A stretch of 64,000 bases of DNA from CAZHBA01 sp964530225 (GTDB taxonomy: Bacteria > Pseudomonadota > Alphaproteobacteria > UBA6615): contig CAZHBA010000064.1 in NCBI GenBank assembly GCA_964530225.1, positions 56,377-120,376 on the forward strand, in the 5' to 3' direction. The notes under the pieces are model-generated. The model was not told the origin of the DNA, did no database searches, and was given only the letters and a program-made list of their open reading frames with translations. The position numbers and the translations under genes are program-made. Position 1 is the stretch's first letter. Each line of letters begins with the position of its first letter. Below are positions 35,771 to 42,911 of the stretch, one piece after another.

Positions 35771-35799
35771 TTTACAACGATCGGCGATGGTACATATCT
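35771..35799 (+). promoter_or_regulatory. Candidate promoter of irr
   Basis: TTTACA (35771-35776) and ATATCT (35794-35799) are spaced by 17 bp and lie about 27 bp before the irr ATG. The -35 box is close to consensus, the -10 box only moderately so. The region also carries the divergent fabA promoter, which I could not fix. Confidence 0.4.
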
Positions 35800-35825
35800 T
35801 TAGCGAATGATACAGGCCTCTGCCA

Positions 35826-36263
35826 ATGAATGAAATTTCTGCAACACGGCCTGAACGGCCCTTCGCTGACGCGCTACGACGGCTCAAGAAAGCCGAGCTA
35901 CGGCCCACCCGGCAGCGGTTGGCGCTCGGCAAGTTATTGTTCGATGGCGGCGACCGACATGTGACAGCCGAAAACCTGCACGACGAGGCCATGCGCCATG
36001 GTATCCGGGTGTCGCTGGCCACCGTCTACAACACGCTCAACCAGTTCACCACCGCTGGATTGTTGCGCGAGGTTGTTGTCGCGCCGCGGCGTTCGTATTT
36101 CGATACCAACATCGCCAACCACCATCATTTTTTTTATGAAAACGATGGCGCGCTGGAAGATATTCCCAGCGATGCAGTCACGCTGGCCACGTTGCCGGAA
36201 CCGCCTGATGGCGCGCAGATTCAACGGGTCGACGTGATGGTGCGTCTGCGCCGCGAGGAATAG
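35826..36263 (+). CDS. irr: Iron response regulator Irr (Fur family)
   Basis: Irr is the alphaproteobacterial regulator that senses iron through heme availability and binds ICE/Irr-box DNA. The 145-residue protein has the winged helix ELRPTRQRLALGKLLF and SLATVYNTLNQFT and the characteristic three-histidine heme motif NHHHFFYENDG at residues 99-101. The N-terminal GCPW heme motif seen in Bradyrhizobium is absent, as in many relatives. A palindrome matching its known site lies just downstream of the gene. Confidence 0.94.
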   Translation: MNEISATRPERPFADALRRLKKAELRPTRQRLALGKLLFDGGDRHVTAENLHDEAMRHGIRVSLATVYNTLNQFTTAGLLREVVVAPRRSYFDTNIANHHHFFYENDGALEDIPSDAVTLATLPEPPDGAQIQRVDVMVRLRREE

Positions 36264-36321
36264 TCGCCTAGCGTATTTAAATCTTCATTAAATTACTTGA
36301 AATAAATATTGTATAGCCAAG

Positions 36322-36338
36322 TTTAGAATATATCTAAA
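36322..36338. promoter_or_regulatory. Predicted Irr box (ICE-like palindrome)
   Basis: The sequence TTTAGAATATATCTAAA has perfect 6-bp inverted arms TTTAGA/TCTAAA around five bases and resembles the iron control element bound by Irr. It ends three bases before the TTGACA of the rubrerythrin promoter, and irr itself lies 59 bp upstream. Binding at this site could either block or assist polymerase, so the sign of regulation is not predicted. Confidence 0.65.
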
Positions 36339-36341
36339 CTA

Positions 36342-36370
36342 TTGACAAGGGCATTGGCGTACGTCATATT
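36342..36370 (+). promoter_or_regulatory. Predicted promoter of the rubrerythrin gene
   Basis: TTGACA (36342-36347) and CATATT (36365-36370) have an ideal 17-bp spacer. The -35 is perfect and the -10 differs from TATAAT at two positions. The mRNA leader would be about 80 bases. The Irr box is immediately upstream of the -35. Confidence 0.65.
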
Positions 36371-36456
36371 GCATTTATGACAAGCGCAACTGTGGCGCAT
36401 AGTGCGTCGTGGCAGGCATGAAATCAAAAGTATTAAACTAGGGAAAGGAGAGTGCA

Positions 36457-36873
36457 ATGTCGCTCAAAGGCAGCAAGACAGAAGGCAACCTGAAGGACGC
36501 CTTCGCCGGTGAAAGTCAGGCCAACCGCCGCTATCTTTACTTCGCGCAAAAGGCCGACATCGAAGGGTATAACGACGTTGCCACTGTATTCCGCTCAACC
36601 GCTGAGGGCGAGACTGGGCATGCGCACGGCCATCTGGAATATCTCGAAGAAACCGGCGATCCGGCAACCGGCCTGCCGATTGGTAACACGTCACAGAACC
36701 TCGGTGCTGCAGTCGCCGGTGAAACCCACGAATATACCGACATGTACCCAGGCATGGCGCGAACCGCCCGCGAAGAGGGTTTCGACGAGATTGCTGATTG
36801 GTTCGAAACGCTGGCCAAGGCCGAGAAAAGCCACGCTGGTCGCTTTCAGAAAGCACTTGACGAGCTCGATTAG
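36457..36873 (+). CDS. Rubrerythrin (single-domain, no rubredoxin tail)
   Basis: This is a non-heme di-iron protein of the ferritin-like fold that reduces hydrogen peroxide. Iron ligands expected from the family are visible: Glu19 (FAGES), Glu52 and His55 (EGETGH), Glu89/Glu92 (GETHEY), and Glu123 with His126 (AEKSH). It is 138 residues and lacks the C-terminal rubredoxin domain, so it needs an external electron donor. AGGAGAG precedes the ATG. The following Fe-S protein is a candidate donor. An Irr box upstream suggests iron/heme control. Confidence 0.93.
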   Translation: MSLKGSKTEGNLKDAFAGESQANRRYLYFAQKADIEGYNDVATVFRSTAEGETGHAHGHLEYLEETGDPATGLPIGNTSQNLGAAVAGETHEYTDMYPGMARTAREEGFDEIADWFETLAKAEKSHAGRFQKALDELD

Positions 36874-37002
36874 CGCCTGATCGAACGATCTACCGCGCGC
36901 GGTAGTCCCCGGATCCCCGCCGCAGTTTGCCGAACGTTTTTGTTTCCTGTGTTGTTATGATCCGCCGCGCTGGTCGCGGGCGGTTAACGAGGGAAGTGCG
37001 AC

Positions 37003-38391
37003 ATGACGAACAACGGCGACAATGAGGGCAGAGCCGCTGTGCCCACCGAGGGCAGCCTTGAAGCGCCGATCCGCCACCCCATTCCCTGGCACGATGCCAG
37101 CTATCTAGACGAGGAGAAGCTCGACGCCGAACTGCGTCGAGTCTTCGACATCTGCCACGGCTGCCGCCGCTGTTTTAATATGTGCGACAGCTTTCCCAAG
37201 CTGTTCGACCTGATCGACGAATCGCAATCGGGCGAACTCGACACGGTCGACAGCAAGGATTTCAAACCGGTCATTGACGCCTGCACCCTGTGCGACATGT
37301 GCTTCATGACCAAGTGCCCTTACGTGTCGCCGCATGAATTTGATCTCGATTTTCCGCACCTGATGCTGCGCGCGCGCGTCATCGAAAACACTAAAAACAG
37401 TATTCCCTTTGCCTACCGCCAATTGGCCAAGACCGACCGCAATGGACGCCTTGCTGGCAGCGCTGCGGGGGTGACCAATTGGACCTCGGATGTCGGCAAC
37501 AAAATAACGCGTCCAGTGTTGGAGGCGGTGACCGGTATCGATCGGCGCGCGGTGCTGCCGAAATTTCACGGCAAAACCTTTACCGCAAGGGCGAAGTCGC
37601 AAATGCCTGAGGTTAACACGGCGGCTCCAGCGCATGGGCGCAAGGCGGCGCTCTACGCCACCTGTTTCGTCAATTATAACAACCCGCGTGTGGGCGAGCT
37701 GACCCGTGACGTGCTGACTCATAATGGGGTTGCCACGGAAGTTGTCTATCCGGGCTGTTGCGGCATGCCGCTGCTTGAACAGGGCGATCTAGCCAAGGTA
37801 GCTGCGAGCGCTCGCAAGGTAGCCTGCAAAATACGGCGGTGGATCGACGACGGCTATGATATTGTTGCGCTGACGCCAAGCTGTGCATTAATGCTCAAAT
37901 TCGAATGGCCGCTCATCGTGCCCGATAATGAGGACGTGTGCCGGCTCGCCGCCGTAACGCGCGATATCTCGGAATACATTGTCGATATTGCCAAAACCGA
38001 AGGTCTAGCAGAGGGGCTGCAGCCCCTGCCCGGTGGCGTGGCGCTGCATTTGGCCTGCCACGCGCGGGCGCAGAATATGGGCAAGAAGGCCGCCGAGATG
38101 CTACACCTGATCCCCGATAGCAATCTCAAAGTGATAGAGCGTTGTTCCGGTCACGGCGGCTCGTGGGGAATTTTTAAGGACAATTTCGACACCGCCATCA
38201 AGATCGGCCGCCCGGTTGCCCGCCAAGCGGCCGATCAGCCGTTGATCGCCTCAGAATGTCCGCTCGCGGCCAACCATATCCTGCAGGGCGTCGAACTGCA
38301 GGCCGGTTCCGATGGCAGCGTACCGGCGCGCATCTATCACCCGTTGGAGCTGTTTGCCATGGCCTATGGACTCGATGTCGAAGCCGCCTAA
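37003..38391 (+). CDS. Heterodisulfide-reductase-like iron-sulfur protein (GlpC/HdrD-type)
   Basis: This is a soluble electron-transfer protein with two [4Fe-4S] motifs, C51-x2-C54-x2-C57-x3-C61 (CHGCRRCFNMC) and C94-x2-C97-x2-C100-x4-C105 (CTLCDMCFMTKC). The C-terminal half carries two CCG-type domains: the first is complete (PGCCGMP), while the second reads RCSGHGGSWG, with Ser in place of the second Cys of CCG. It is 462 residues with no membrane segment. GAGGGAAG lies before ATG 37003. It lies between rubrerythrin and a DUF3501 gene, which follows within 24 bp. A role as electron donor to rubrerythrin is inference. Confidence 0.88.
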   Translation: MTNNGDNEGRAAVPTEGSLEAPIRHPIPWHDASYLDEEKLDAELRRVFDICHGCRRCFNMCDSFPKLFDLIDESQSGELDTVDSKDFKPVIDACTLCDMCFMTKCPYVSPHEFDLDFPHLMLRARVIENTKNSIPFAYRQLAKTDRNGRLAGSAAGVTNWTSDVGNKITRPVLEAVTGIDRRAVLPKFHGKTFTARAKSQMPEVNTAAPAHGRKAALYATCFVNYNNPRVGELTRDVLTHNGVATEVVYPGCCGMPLLEQGDLAKVAASARKVACKIRRWIDDGYDIVALTPSCALMLKFEWPLIVPDNEDVCRLAAVTRDISEYIVDIAKTEGLAEGLQPLPGGVALHLACHARAQNMGKKAAEMLHLIPDSNLKVIERCSGHGGSWGIFKDNFDTAIKIGRPVARQAADQPLIASECPLAANHILQGVELQAGSDGSVPARIYHPLELFAMAYGLDVEAA

Positions 38392-38415
38392 GTGAACGCA
38401 AGACCGGGTATGACA

Positions 38416-39000
38416 ATGAAACATGAGATCACCCGCGACGACATCATGGCGATGGACGACTACGTCAAGATCCGCCGCAAACGGCGCAGCGAAGTGGTAG
38501 CGCTTAAGCGTCACCGGCGCATGGAGGTCGGACCGGTCGCTGTGTTTTACTTTGAGAACTACGTTACCATGTGGCATCAAGTGCACGAGATGCTGCACAT
38601 TGAGCGCGGCGGCGAAGATCAGATAACCAACGAGCTAGCGGCCTATAACCCATTGATTCCAAATGGAAATGAGCTAGTTGCGACAGTCATGTTCGAGATC
38701 GATGACGAGACGCGACGGCGCAATTTTCTGGCCCGGCTTGGTGGCATCGAGGAAACCGCTTTCCTGCGCTTCGGCGATGAGAAAGTAGCCGGTGTGCCCG
38801 AAGACGATGTCGACCGTACCACCGCTGCTGGCAAAGCGAGCGCCGTGCAGTTCATCCACTTTCCGTTCACCGTCAGCCAGGGCGAGAAATTACGCGCTGT
38901 TGGCACCGAGGTAATTATTGGGTTCGACCATCCGGAATACAGCCACATGGCGGTCATGCCCGAAGTGGTGTGCGCCGCGCTGGCGGAAGATTTTGACTAA
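38416..39000 (+). CDS. DUF3501 family protein
   Basis: This is a cytoplasmic protein of unknown function, recognised by ITRDDIMAMDDYVKIR, then EVVALKRHRRMEVGP and FYFENYVTMWHQVHEML. It is 194 residues from ATG 38416; GTG 38392 directly after the previous stop and ATG 38410 are alternatives. There are no membrane segments or cysteine motifs. It is tightly linked to the Fe-S protein, and I recall the same DUF3501/Fe-S/rubrerythrin grouping in other proteobacteria, which supports a shared peroxide or redox function. No reaction can be assigned. Confidence 0.8.
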   Translation: MKHEITRDDIMAMDDYVKIRRKRRSEVVALKRHRRMEVGPVAVFYFENYVTMWHQVHEMLHIERGGEDQITNELAAYNPLIPNGNELVATVMFEIDDETRRRNFLARLGGIEETAFLRFGDEKVAGVPEDDVDRTTAAGKASAVQFIHFPFTVSQGEKLRAVGTEVIIGFDHPEYSHMAVMPEVVCAALAEDFD

Positions 39001-39027
39001 CCGGATTAGGTTTTAGGGACAGGTCGC

Positions 39028-39543
39028 TTAACCACGGAATTCGTCCGGCAGAATACCCCAGAGAACATCTTGCGGCATCCATCCGGTGACGCGGTGGGCG
39101 TCGACGGTGATGCGGCACCAGCCTTTTTCGCAACCGAGTAAGTTGGCGACCACACCGGGTTCGACGAATGCCGCGATCTGTGCTGTCTTGTTGGGCTCTT
39201 GGTAAATTCGGTCTTCCCGGCCCGCTATGGCCACGGTGCGTTTGCCCGACAACAGCGATTTGTGAATCCAGCCCGACGTGCCGTCTTGCGCGCGCACCTG
39301 CCGCCAGACTTTGAATTCGGCCACTACCTTGATGGGCAGTCCGACGCGAGTCAGTACCCAATCGATGGGATAACGGTAACCGGGGCCGGTGCGAATGTTC
39401 GCCGGATCGTCGCGTACGCTGACAAAACGCGGTAGCGGCAGGCCGGTTTTCGATTGTGCGGAAGCCGGTCCGGTGGCGAACAGCAACACGACGGCGATGG
39501 TGCCACACATCCAGTGGGCAGAATTGGTACGAAGCAAGCGCAT
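39028..39543 (-). CDS. Periplasmic SH3-like domain protein
   Basis: This is a 171-residue exported protein with a signal peptide ending near ATGPASAQS. The bacterial SH3 region contains VRDDPANIRTGPGYRYPIDW, VWRQVRAQDGTSGWIHKSLL and a second repeat ending VTGWMPQDVLW. Such domains bind peptidoglycan or peptides; the exact role is unknown. In related genomes it lies next to a 2-hydroxyacid dehydrogenase gene, here decayed on the opposite strand just upstream. It converges with the DUF3501 gene. Confidence 0.85.
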   Translation of the reverse strand: MRLLRTNSAHWMCGTIAVVLLFATGPASAQSKTGLPLPRFVSVRDDPANIRTGPGYRYPIDWVLTRVGLPIKVVAEFKVWRQVRAQDGTSGWIHKSLLSGKRTVAIAGREDRIYQEPNKTAQIAAFVEPGVVANLLGCEKGWCRITVDAHRVTGWMPQDVLWGILPDEFRG

Positions 39544-39698
39544 TGGACCCCTGTCGTCTACCGAATAAAACCGTATCGGGTCAAGCGTTCTGAACCGTTA
39601 TATGTCGTGCGCTTTGTGCCAAAGTGAGGACGCGGATAAAGGAAAGTCTTCGGCGCAGGCTGCCTGATTTGGAAAGCGTTGTTTGAAACTGGGGGAAT

Positions 39699-40054
39699 AT
39701 GGCAACCATCAAACCGTTGGCTATCGTCACGCGAAAATTACACGGGGCGACCGAAATGCGCCTCAAGGAATTGTTCGATGCGCGGTTGAACGACGACGAT
39801 ACGCCCATGAGCCACGACCAGCCCATCGCCACTGTCGGCGAGGCCGATGTGTTGGTGCCGGCCTCGACGTGTTCGAGAGTGAACCGGCCGTCGATCCCCA
39901 ATTGATGGCGTTGGACAATGTGCTGCTATTGCCCTATCTGAGCTCGGCGACGACCGAAGGCCGGCGCGAGATGGACGAGAGGGTCGCCATCAATACCCAA
40001 GCCTTCGTTGACGGCCACACCCCGGTAGACTGGGTGCTGGAGACGATGTATTAG
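39699..40054 (+). pseudogene. 2-hydroxyacid dehydrogenase (glyoxylate reductase-like), internal deletion
   Basis: The first 54 codons (IVTRKLHGATEMRLKELFDA, then GEADVLVP) match the N-terminus of alphaproteobacterial D-2-hydroxyacid dehydrogenases. From about 39857, in another frame, the sequence continues directly with the C-terminal end (AGLDVFESEPAVDPQLMAL, NVLLLPYLSSATTEGRREMD, then the stop at 40054). About 200 residues, including the NAD-binding and catalytic region, are missing. The join lies near 39855-39862. The product cannot be active. Its neighbour, the SH3-like gene, still marks the ancestral locus. Confidence 0.85.
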
Positions 40055-40055
40055 G

Positions 40056-40103
40056 CTGCGGAGCGAACCGTCGCGCAACAGCGCGGCGAAAGTCGCTCCG
40101 CAG
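40056..40103. repeat. Long inverted repeat after the dehydrogenase remnant
   Basis: A perfect 11-bp inverted repeat (CTGCGGAGCGA 40056-40066 and TCGCTCCGCAG 40093-40103) begins two bases after the stop codon of the pseudogene. The spacer has further complementary G/C-rich parts. No T-run follows, so it does not look like an intrinsic terminator. It may be part of the same extragenic element as the next repeat. Confidence 0.5.
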
Positions 40104-40114
40104 ATAAAATGCAA

Positions 40115-40143
40115 CCTTATCCTTCGATAGGCTCAGGATGAGG
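40115..40143. repeat. Extragenic palindromic repeat (CCTTCGATAGGCTCAGGATGAGG type)
   Basis: CCTTATCCT (40115-40123) and AGGATGAGG (40135-40143) form a near-perfect inverted repeat around TCGATAGGCTC. The unit CCTTCGAxAGGCTCAGGATGA is a dispersed intergenic sequence that I recognise from many alphaproteobacterial genomes; its reverse strand encodes the spurious peptide LILSLSKD. It lies just before the moeB stop. Confidence 0.65.
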
Positions 40144-40153
40144 TCCTTGTTAA

Positions 40154-40936
40154 TTAGCCGATCGCGGTAATCGTCGGCGTATCGCCGCACAGCGCGCAAT
40201 TGGGGTCGTGCGGGATCTTGATGGTGTGGAAAGCAGGCCCCAGTGCGTCGTAGATCACCATGCGCCCGGTTAGGCTGTTGCCGAGGCCGAGTAGCTCCTT
40301 CAGCACTTCGGTCGTCTGCAGCGAGCCCATAACGCCCGCCAAAGCGCCCAGAATGCCCGCTTCGTCGCAGCGGGGTACTAGGTCGGCGGGCGGCGCTTCG
40401 GCGAACAGGCAGCGGTAACAGGCCGTCGGCGAGCTATCGTTACGCCGGAACGTATAGAGCTGGCCTTCGAAGCGTAGCAGCGCGGCGCTGACCAGCGGCT
40501 TGTTGAGTAAATAGCAGGCGTCGTTCAAGAGATAACGGGCATCGAAATTATCGGTGCCATCGGCGACCAAATCATAATTGGCGATTATATCTGCGGCGTT
40601 TTCGGCCATCAGGCGGGTGTCGTAGGGAACCACTTTGATGCCTGGATTGAGCGCGGCGACGGTGTCGGCGGCGCTGGCGACCTTTTGATCGCCCACACGG
40701 TCGGTCATGTGGATAATCTGGCGCTGTAGATTAGTGAGATCGACCTCGTCGTCGTCGACCACGCCCAATGTGCCGACCCCAGCGGCGGCCAGATAGAGCA
40801 GCAGCGGCGTGCCGAGGCCGCCGGCGCCAACCACCAGCACCTTCGACTGCAACAGTCGCTCCTGACCTTCGTTACCGACCTCATCGAGAATTAGGTGGCG
40901 GGCGTAGCGGTGAAATTGCTCTTCCGAAAGTTCCAT
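40154..40936 (-). CDS. moeB: MoeB/ThiF-family sulfur-carrier adenylyltransferase
   Basis: This E1-like enzyme adenylates the C-terminus of a small sulfur-carrier protein (MoaD, ThiS or similar). The nucleotide loop is VVGAGGLGTPLLLYLAAAG, the Arg/Asp region is DLTNLQRQIIH, and the zinc pairs are CYRC and CALC. It is 260 residues from ATG 40936; the frame is open to 40960. It follows cysK by 10 bp and has no rhodanese domain. Molybdopterin is the usual assignment, but the cysK context also allows a role in carrier-based cysteine or thiamine sulfur supply. Confidence 0.88.
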   Translation of the reverse strand: MELSEEQFHRYARHLILDEVGNEGQERLLQSKVLVVGAGGLGTPLLLYLAAAGVGTLGVVDDDEVDLTNLQRQIIHMTDRVGDQKVASAADTVAALNPGIKVVPYDTRLMAENAADIIANYDLVADGTDNFDARYLLNDACYLLNKPLVSAALLRFEGQLYTFRRNDSSPTACYRCLFAEAPPADLVPRCDEAGILGALAGVMGSLQTTEVLKELLGLGNSLTGRMVIYDALGPAFHTIKIPHDPNCALCGDTPTITAIG

Positions 40937-40946
40937 GGGACCGCCT

Positions 40947-41924
40947 TTAGTGCCCTTCAAACACCGCGGTCAAAAGATAACGCTCGGCGAACGAGGGCAA
41001 CACGGCGACGACCAGCTTGCTCGTCATCTCCGGTCGCGCGCCGACTTCGAGCGCTACGGCGAGCACTGCGCCCGACGAGATACCGCAGGGCAGACCTTCG
41101 ACTTGCGCGGCCCGGCGCGCCATCGCCATGGCGCTCTCGTTAGCGATTGGCAGGATTTCGTCGATCAGATTGATATCGAGTATATCTGGTATGAAACCGG
41201 CGCCGATACCCTGAATTTTGTGAGGTCCGGGCGGCCCGCCCGACAACACCGAGCTGTCCTCCAGTTCGACGGCGATCATTTTTACCTCGGGCTTGTGCGC
41301 CTTTAAAACCTGGCCGACGCCAGTTAGCGTGCCGCCGGTGCCGACGCCGGCGACGACCACGTCGACCTTGCCGTCGGTATCGTTCCAGATTTCCTCTGCC
41401 GTGGTTTGGCGGTGGATTTGCGGGTTTGCCGGGTTTTCGAACTGTTGTGGCATAAAGGCATTGGGGGTATCAGCGACGATTTCCTTGGCCTGTGCGATCG
41501 AACCGTTGATGCCGTCAGCCGCTGACGTCAGCACCAATTCAGCGCCCAACAGCAGCAGCATTTTGCGCCGTTCGTGGGACATGGAGTCCGGCATCACCAG
41601 AATACAACGGTAGCCGCGCGCAGCGGCGACGAAGGCCAACGCAATACCGGTATTACCCGAGGTTGGCTCGACGATAACGCTACCGGGACCCACTTGGCCT
41701 GTGGCTTCAGCCGCCGTGATCATCGCCAGGCCGATGCGGTCCTTGACCGAGGCCAGCGGATTAAAAAACTCCAGCTTGGCAACTAGGTTAGCGTGGCAGC
41801 CCTCCTCCTCTGCCAATGGGCGTATACGCACCAGGGGTGTCGCGCCGATGGTGTCGACGATCGATTCGTATATCTGTCCGCGGAACTCGGGCTGCAGATC
41901 GGTCAAGGGCTCGGCTGTCGCCAT
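40947..41924 (-). CDS. cysK: Cysteine synthase A
   Basis: This PLP enzyme makes cysteine from O-acetylserine and sulfide. The PLP lysine lies in NPLASVKDRIGLAM, the asparagine loop is EPTSGNTGIALAFVAA, and the phosphate-binding loop is AGVGTGGTLTGVG. It is 325 residues. It lies between an Rrf2 regulator gene upstream and moeB downstream, all on the minus strand, suggesting a small sulfur-assimilation unit. Confidence 0.94.
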   Translation of the reverse strand: MATAEPLTDLQPEFRGQIYESIVDTIGATPLVRIRPLAEEEGCHANLVAKLEFFNPLASVKDRIGLAMITAAEATGQVGPGSVIVEPTSGNTGIALAFVAAARGYRCILVMPDSMSHERRKMLLLLGAELVLTSAADGINGSIAQAKEIVADTPNAFMPQQFENPANPQIHRQTTAEEIWNDTDGKVDVVVAGVGTGGTLTGVGQVLKAHKPEVKMIAVELEDSSVLSGGPPGPHKIQGIGAGFIPDILDINLIDEILPIANESAMAMARRAAQVEGLPCGISSGAVLAVALEVGARPEMTSKLVVAVLPSFAERYLLTAVFEGH

Positions 41925-41972
41925 GAGCTTAACTCTCCATATTCATCAACGCGCACCGCCATTTGAGGCTTG

Positions 41973-42428
41973 TCAGATCGTATAGTCGAGGCGTTTCGCA
42001 CCCTTACTTTCGATCCCGGCTTCGTGCGCCCGATTACAAAGATCTTGGATCGTTATACCGTCCAGATGTTCCATGCATTGTTGCGAAACATTCTCCCACA
42101 TGGGGCCGACAACGGCGGCACCCAATGATGAGGTGTCGTTATTTTCGTTGGCGTCGTCGCGCGATTCCATGTCGAGGATCACCCGCACCACGTCGCCGAC
42201 AGTAATGCGCCTACGTTCGCGCGCCAAGCGGTAGCCGCCGCGTGGTCCGCGTATGCCGCTCAGCACGCCGGCGCGCACGAGATTTTGCAAGACCTGTTCT
42301 AGGTAGCGCCGGGGAATACCCTGGCGGCGCGTGATTTCACGGCTTTGTACCGGCACCGGCCCGGTGTTAAAGGCAATATCGAGAACCGCTTCGACGGCAA
42401 ATAGTGTTTTGCGTGAAAAGCGAAACAT
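41973..42428 (-). CDS. Rrf2 family transcriptional regulator
   Basis: This is a winged-helix regulator of the Rrf2 family. The helix-turn-helix region includes QGIPRRYLEQVLQNLVRAGV and the wing RGPRGGYRLARE. It is 151 residues. The three clustered cysteines that bind the Fe-S cluster in IscR are absent: only two cysteines are present (QQCMEHL and DLCNRA, near residues 117 and 130). This, together with cysK downstream, makes a CymR-like cysteine/sulfur regulator more likely than IscR or RirA. It sits 12 bp after dut. Confidence 0.88.
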   Translation of the reverse strand: MFRFSRKTLFAVEAVLDIAFNTGPVPVQSREITRRQGIPRRYLEQVLQNLVRAGVLSGIRGPRGGYRLARERRRITVGDVVRVILDMESRDDANENNDTSSLGAAVVGPMWENVSQQCMEHLDGITIQDLCNRAHEAGIESKGAKRLDYTI

Positions 42429-42440
42429 CGAGATCTTTCC

Positions 42441-42911
42441 TTAGGCCGCCGCGCCGGCAGTGCCGGTAGAGCCAAAGCCGCCAGTTCCTCGGGCGCTATC
42501 CGATAATTTATCGACTTCGTTCCACACCGCTTGGGTGACGGGGGTGACGACCATTTGGGCGATGCGCATGCCGCGCTCAATGGTGAACGGTGTGTCGCCG
42601 TGATTGATCAGGATGACGCCCACTTCGCCACGGTAGTCGGCGTCGATGGTGCCCGGCGTATTCACCACCGTTATACCCTGCTTCAACGCCAAGCCCGAGC
42701 GCGGACGGACCTGCGCCTCGAAACCGGGCGGTAGCGCGATTGCCAGTCCCGTAGGCACCAGGGCGCGTTCGCCCGGTGCGATAATCACTTCGCCCTCGAT
42801 GGCGGCCAGCAGGTCCATGCCGGCGGCGAGTGTCGATTCATAGCCTGGAAGTTCGAGCCCGGCGCTGTGGGAAAGCCGGGCGACATCGACCTTGACCTGG
42901 TTATTGCTCAT
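42441..42911 (-). CDS. dut: dUTP diphosphatase
   Basis: This homotrimeric dUTPase keeps uracil out of DNA and supplies dUMP. Motifs I to V are present: AGMDLLA, RPRSGLALK, NTPGTIDADYRGEV, ERGMRIAQMV and the C-terminal glycine-rich RGTGGFGSTG. It is 156 residues. Its ATG overlaps the coaBC stop by four bases, and the coaBC-dut pair is widely conserved. Confidence 0.96.
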   Translation of the reverse strand: MSNNQVKVDVARLSHSAGLELPGYESTLAAGMDLLAAIEGEVIIAPGERALVPTGLAIALPPGFEAQVRPRSGLALKQGITVVNTPGTIDADYRGEVGVILINHGDTPFTIERGMRIAQMVVTPVTQAVWNEVDKLSDSARGTGGFGSTGTAGAAA

